Assembly: GCF_050113635.1 (NCBI RefSeq) | Contig: NZ_JBNJLT010000005.1 | Location: 186,001 to 250,000, forward strand | DNA from: Marinimicrobium sp050113635 | Lineage (GTDB): Bacteria; Pseudomonadota; Gammaproteobacteria; Pseudomonadales; Cellvibrionaceae | DNA length: 64,000 bases | Direction: 5' to 3' | Shown here: positions 62,018 to 64,000 of the stretch, in pieces | How the letters are laid out: each line of letters opens with the position of its first letter | Position numbering within the stretch: the stretch's first letter is position 1 | Made by a program: the position numbers and the translations under genes | The notes under the pieces: generated by a model | What the model was told of the DNA's origin: nothing | Databases searched by the model: none | What the model saw: the letters and a program-made list of their open reading frames with translations, nothing else

Positions 62018-63522
62018 TTCGCCGGGATCAACCTCACGCTTTGCTGCGCGACCGACGCGCCGGTGTGTTGCTGCATCCCACGTCGCTCCCCGGACCGGGT
62101 CAGTTCGGCACGATAGGGGAGCATGCCCGCCGGTTCGTGGACTTCCTCTCACAAAGCGGTTTTACCGTCTGGCAAATGTTGCCGACCGGACCCACTCACG
62201 ACAACCGCTCGCCGTACCAGCTTTTGTCCTCGTTGGCCGGCAATCCGGAACTGATTGATCCAGATGATCTTGTGGCTCGAGGCTGGTTAACAGAAGAAGA
62301 GCGCACTCAGACAAACACCAAAACCATGCGTGAGAAGGCCGCCAGAAGGTTCTTGGGATCAACAGAGCCGCGCGATGCGTACCAGCGGTTTTGTCACTCG
62401 CACAGAGACTGGCTGGAAGATTACGCCTTGTTCATGGCGTTGCGGGCGCATTTTCAAACACAGGAATGGACGCAGTGGCCCAAGAAAATACGATCACGCC
62501 GTCCACAGGCCATGGCCAACCTGCGGCGGACATTGGCGGACGCTGTGGAGGTGTTTCGCTTCGAGCAGTTTGTATTCGACCTCCAGTGGCGCCAGCTCCG
62601 CCAGTACGCCGCCGAGCGCCAAGTCGCACTGATGGGCGACATTCCCATTTTTGTGGCACACGATAGTGCGGATGTCTGGGCCAACCAAAACCTGTTTCGC
62701 CTGAATGCGGATGGCCAGCCATTAACCGTCGCAGGCGTTCCCCCGGATTACTTTTCGGAAGAAGGGCAACACTGGGGCAACCCTCATTACAACTGGGATG
62801 AAATGCAGGCCAGCGGGTTTCGCTGGTGGCGAGCGCGCCTGAACCGACAGATTGAAGGGTTCGACCTGGTCCGGCTGGATCACTTTCGAGGTCTTCAGGC
62901 TTATTGGGAAATTCCCGCGAAAACACCCTTACCCAAATTGGGGCAATGGGTAGAAGCGCCCGGAAAAGCCCTGCTGAACGCGCTGCTTCGGGAGCACAAA
63001 AAACTTCCAGTGGTGGCGGAAAATCTTGGCTTTATCACCCCGGAAGTGGAAGCGCTCAGAGAGTCGTTTCATTTGCCGGGCATGGCCGTACTGCAATTTG
63101 CCTTTGATGGTCAGTCCGATAACCCCCATCTGCCCCACGAATACTCACCGCATACGGTGGTGTATACCGGTACGCATGACAACGATACCAGCCTGGGCTG
63201 GTTCAATGCTCAGGGGGAGGAAGTACGCGACCGGGTGACGGACTATTGCTACGGGAGTGAACAGCGCATGCCTGAACTGCTAATACGCCTGGCACTGGCT
63301 TCCGTGGCACGCCTGGCGATCATCCCCATGCAGGATCTCCTGGGGCTCGACGGTCAGCACCGCATGAACACGCCCGGTACAGACAGCGGTAATTGGCGCT
63401 GGCGCTTTTCATGGGACCAGGTACCCGACGGGTTGGCCGGGCAACTGCGACACTGGCTGCTGCTGTACGGGCGCGAACCCAACCGGGCACTGACCCGACG
63501 ACACGCTATGAATGACTCCTGA
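62014..63522 (+). CDS. malQ: 4-alpha-glucanotransferase (amylomaltase, GH77)
   Basis: Transfers maltodextrin segments between glucans and releases glucose. It has 502 residues of the short bacterial GH77 type. It begins with RRAGVLLHPTSLPGPGQFGTIG. Catalytic segments: FDLVRLDHFRGLQAYWEIP (nucleophile Asp), PVVAENLGFITPEVEALR (acid/base Glu) and VVYTGTHDNDTSLGWF (stabilising Asp). GVPPDYFSEEGQHWGNPHYNWD is also characteristic. It starts four bases inside the GH57 gene and is followed by a PilZ gene 15 bp later, so glgC, GH57, malQ and the PilZ gene are probably one operon. Confidence 0.97.
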   Translation: MIRRDQPHALLRDRRAGVLLHPTSLPGPGQFGTIGEHARRFVDFLSQSGFTVWQMLPTGPTHDNRSPYQLLSSLAGNPELIDPDDLVARGWLTEEERTQTNTKTMREKAARRFLGSTEPRDAYQRFCHSHRDWLEDYALFMALRAHFQTQEWTQWPKKIRSRRPQAMANLRRTLADAVEVFRFEQFVFDLQWRQLRQYAAERQVALMGDIPIFVAHDSADVWANQNLFRLNADGQPLTVAGVPPDYFSEEGQHWGNPHYNWDEMQASGFRWWRARLNRQIEGFDLVRLDHFRGLQAYWEIPAKTPLPKLGQWVEAPGKALLNALLREHKKLPVVAENLGFITPEVEALRESFHLPGMAVLQFAFDGQSDNPHLPHEYSPHTVVYTGTHDNDTSLGWFNAQGEEVRDRVTDYCYGSEQRMPELLIRLALASVARLAIIPMQDLLGLDGQHRMNTPGTDSGNWRWRFSWDQVPDGLAGQLRHWLLLYGREPNRALTRRHAMNDS

Positions 63523-63537
63523 TAACGAGGTGTGGTT

Positions 63538-63909
63538 ATGAATTATTACAACGGGAATCATGACACTATGGATCATTACGCGAGCCGACGCGTGCCGTTG
63601 CAACTGAATGCGTTGATCTACAAGCACGGCACTCCGGTGGCTACCGGGCGTATTATCAACGGCAGTCGCCACGGCCTTTATCTGGAAACCGAGTATCAGG
63701 ATGTACGCGAACTGCAACGGCTGGAACTGGAAGTGCTTCTCGCGGGCCGCATAAAAGGCGAACAGCGCTGCCGCGTGGGCGCACTGGTGGTCAAAAAGAC
63801 GCTAATGGGGAAAGGGCTGGAAATGGAGCTATTGGAAGAGCCGGGAAACCAGTTGTTACACGATCTGATTCAAAAAGAGCAGGGCATCGCAAAGCCAATC
63901 GCTTCGTAG
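63538..63909 (+). CDS. PilZ-domain protein (putative c-di-GMP receptor)
   Basis: A 123-residue protein from ATG 63538; the CGAGG ribosome site suits this start better than GTG 63532. It has both c-di-GMP-binding signatures of PilZ domains: the arginine motif in HYASRRVPLQLNALIY and the N/DxSxxG motif in IINGSRHGLYLET. The rest fits the PilZ barrel (LELEVLLAGRIKGEQRCRVGALVV), with a short C-terminal helix. It lies 15 bp after malQ. It may connect c-di-GMP to glycogen metabolism, but its partner is unknown. Confidence 0.85.
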   Translation: MNYYNGNHDTMDHYASRRVPLQLNALIYKHGTPVATGRIINGSRHGLYLETEYQDVRELQRLELEVLLAGRIKGEQRCRVGALVVKKTLMGKGLEMELLEEPGNQLLHDLIQKEQGIAKPIAS

Positions 63910-64000
63910 AGAGACACCTCTTCCTGTCGTCTTATCAAAATCCTCACCATGATTTTTAGCCGTAGAGTACGCTATAGTAGGCGTTACCGAACATTCACTG

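Overview
The window reads as ordinary chromosome of a gammaproteobacterium. Gene order is conserved with Pseudomonas and enteric relatives: ffh with two divergent membrane-protein genes (ypjD-yfjD type), tig-tRNA-clpP-clpX-lon-hupB-ppiD, gloB-methyltransferase-rnhA-dnaQ, and fimL-nudC. A ThrH-type phosphatase, an APS-type CysH, FimL and a large glycogen/maltodextrin cluster with a GH57 enzyme point to a Pseudomonas-like or marine Cellvibrionales-like lineage. This placement is inference from gene content; no rRNA is present. I see no prophage, insertion sequence or CRISPR array.

Layout. 1-5.5 kb: 3' part of cysS, a CNNM/CBS transporter and a CcsA-like membrane protein facing away from ffh, and a META lipoprotein. 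5.5-13.7 kb: SRPBCC protein, a Kazal-like lipoprotein, NAD-malic enzyme, MmcQ/YjbR protein, XRE-cupin regulator, fadB-fadA, and a TraB/GumN protein. 13.9-22.9 kb: tRNA-Leu(UAG) and the proteostasis block tig-clpP-clpX-lon-hupB-ppiD, with clear terminators after clpX, hupB and ppiD. 23-32 kb: mltD, gloB, methyltransferase, rnhA, dnaQ, fimL, nudC, a membrane protein and sohB. 32-40.7 kb: msrA, a CPxC mini-thioredoxin beside cysH, thrH, pabB, rimO, a spermidine-synthase-like membrane protein and a DUF938 methyltransferase. 40.7-50.6 kb: the SOS mutasome genes dnaE2, imuB and imuA, split by an RND efflux operon on the other strand. 50.7-55.1 kb: a redoxin, a LysR/SDR divergent pair and a decayed chemoreceptor gene. 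55.1-63.9 kb: glgA-glgB facing away from glgC-GH57-malQ-PilZ.

How genes work together. Trigger factor, ClpXP, Lon and PpiD form a protein folding and turnover block; lon has a candidate heat-shock promoter. FadBA carries out beta-oxidation. ImuA, ImuB and DnaE2 form the damage-inducible translesion machinery, and each half of the split locus has its own LexA box with a perfect CTGT-N8-ACAG core. GlgC, GlgA and GlgB make glycogen, MalQ and the GH57 enzyme rework glucans, and a PilZ protein at the end of that run suggests a c-di-GMP link.

The least explained structure is a pair of about 100-bp elements (32088-32183 and 35159-35263). They share a conserved core of about 52 nt with two small hairpins, closed by long stems whose sequences differ between copies but remain paired within each copy. 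Also notable are short tandem duplications (13-25 bp) at several gene edges, and a chemoreceptor gene with both a lost first membrane helix and an in-frame TGA in the second.
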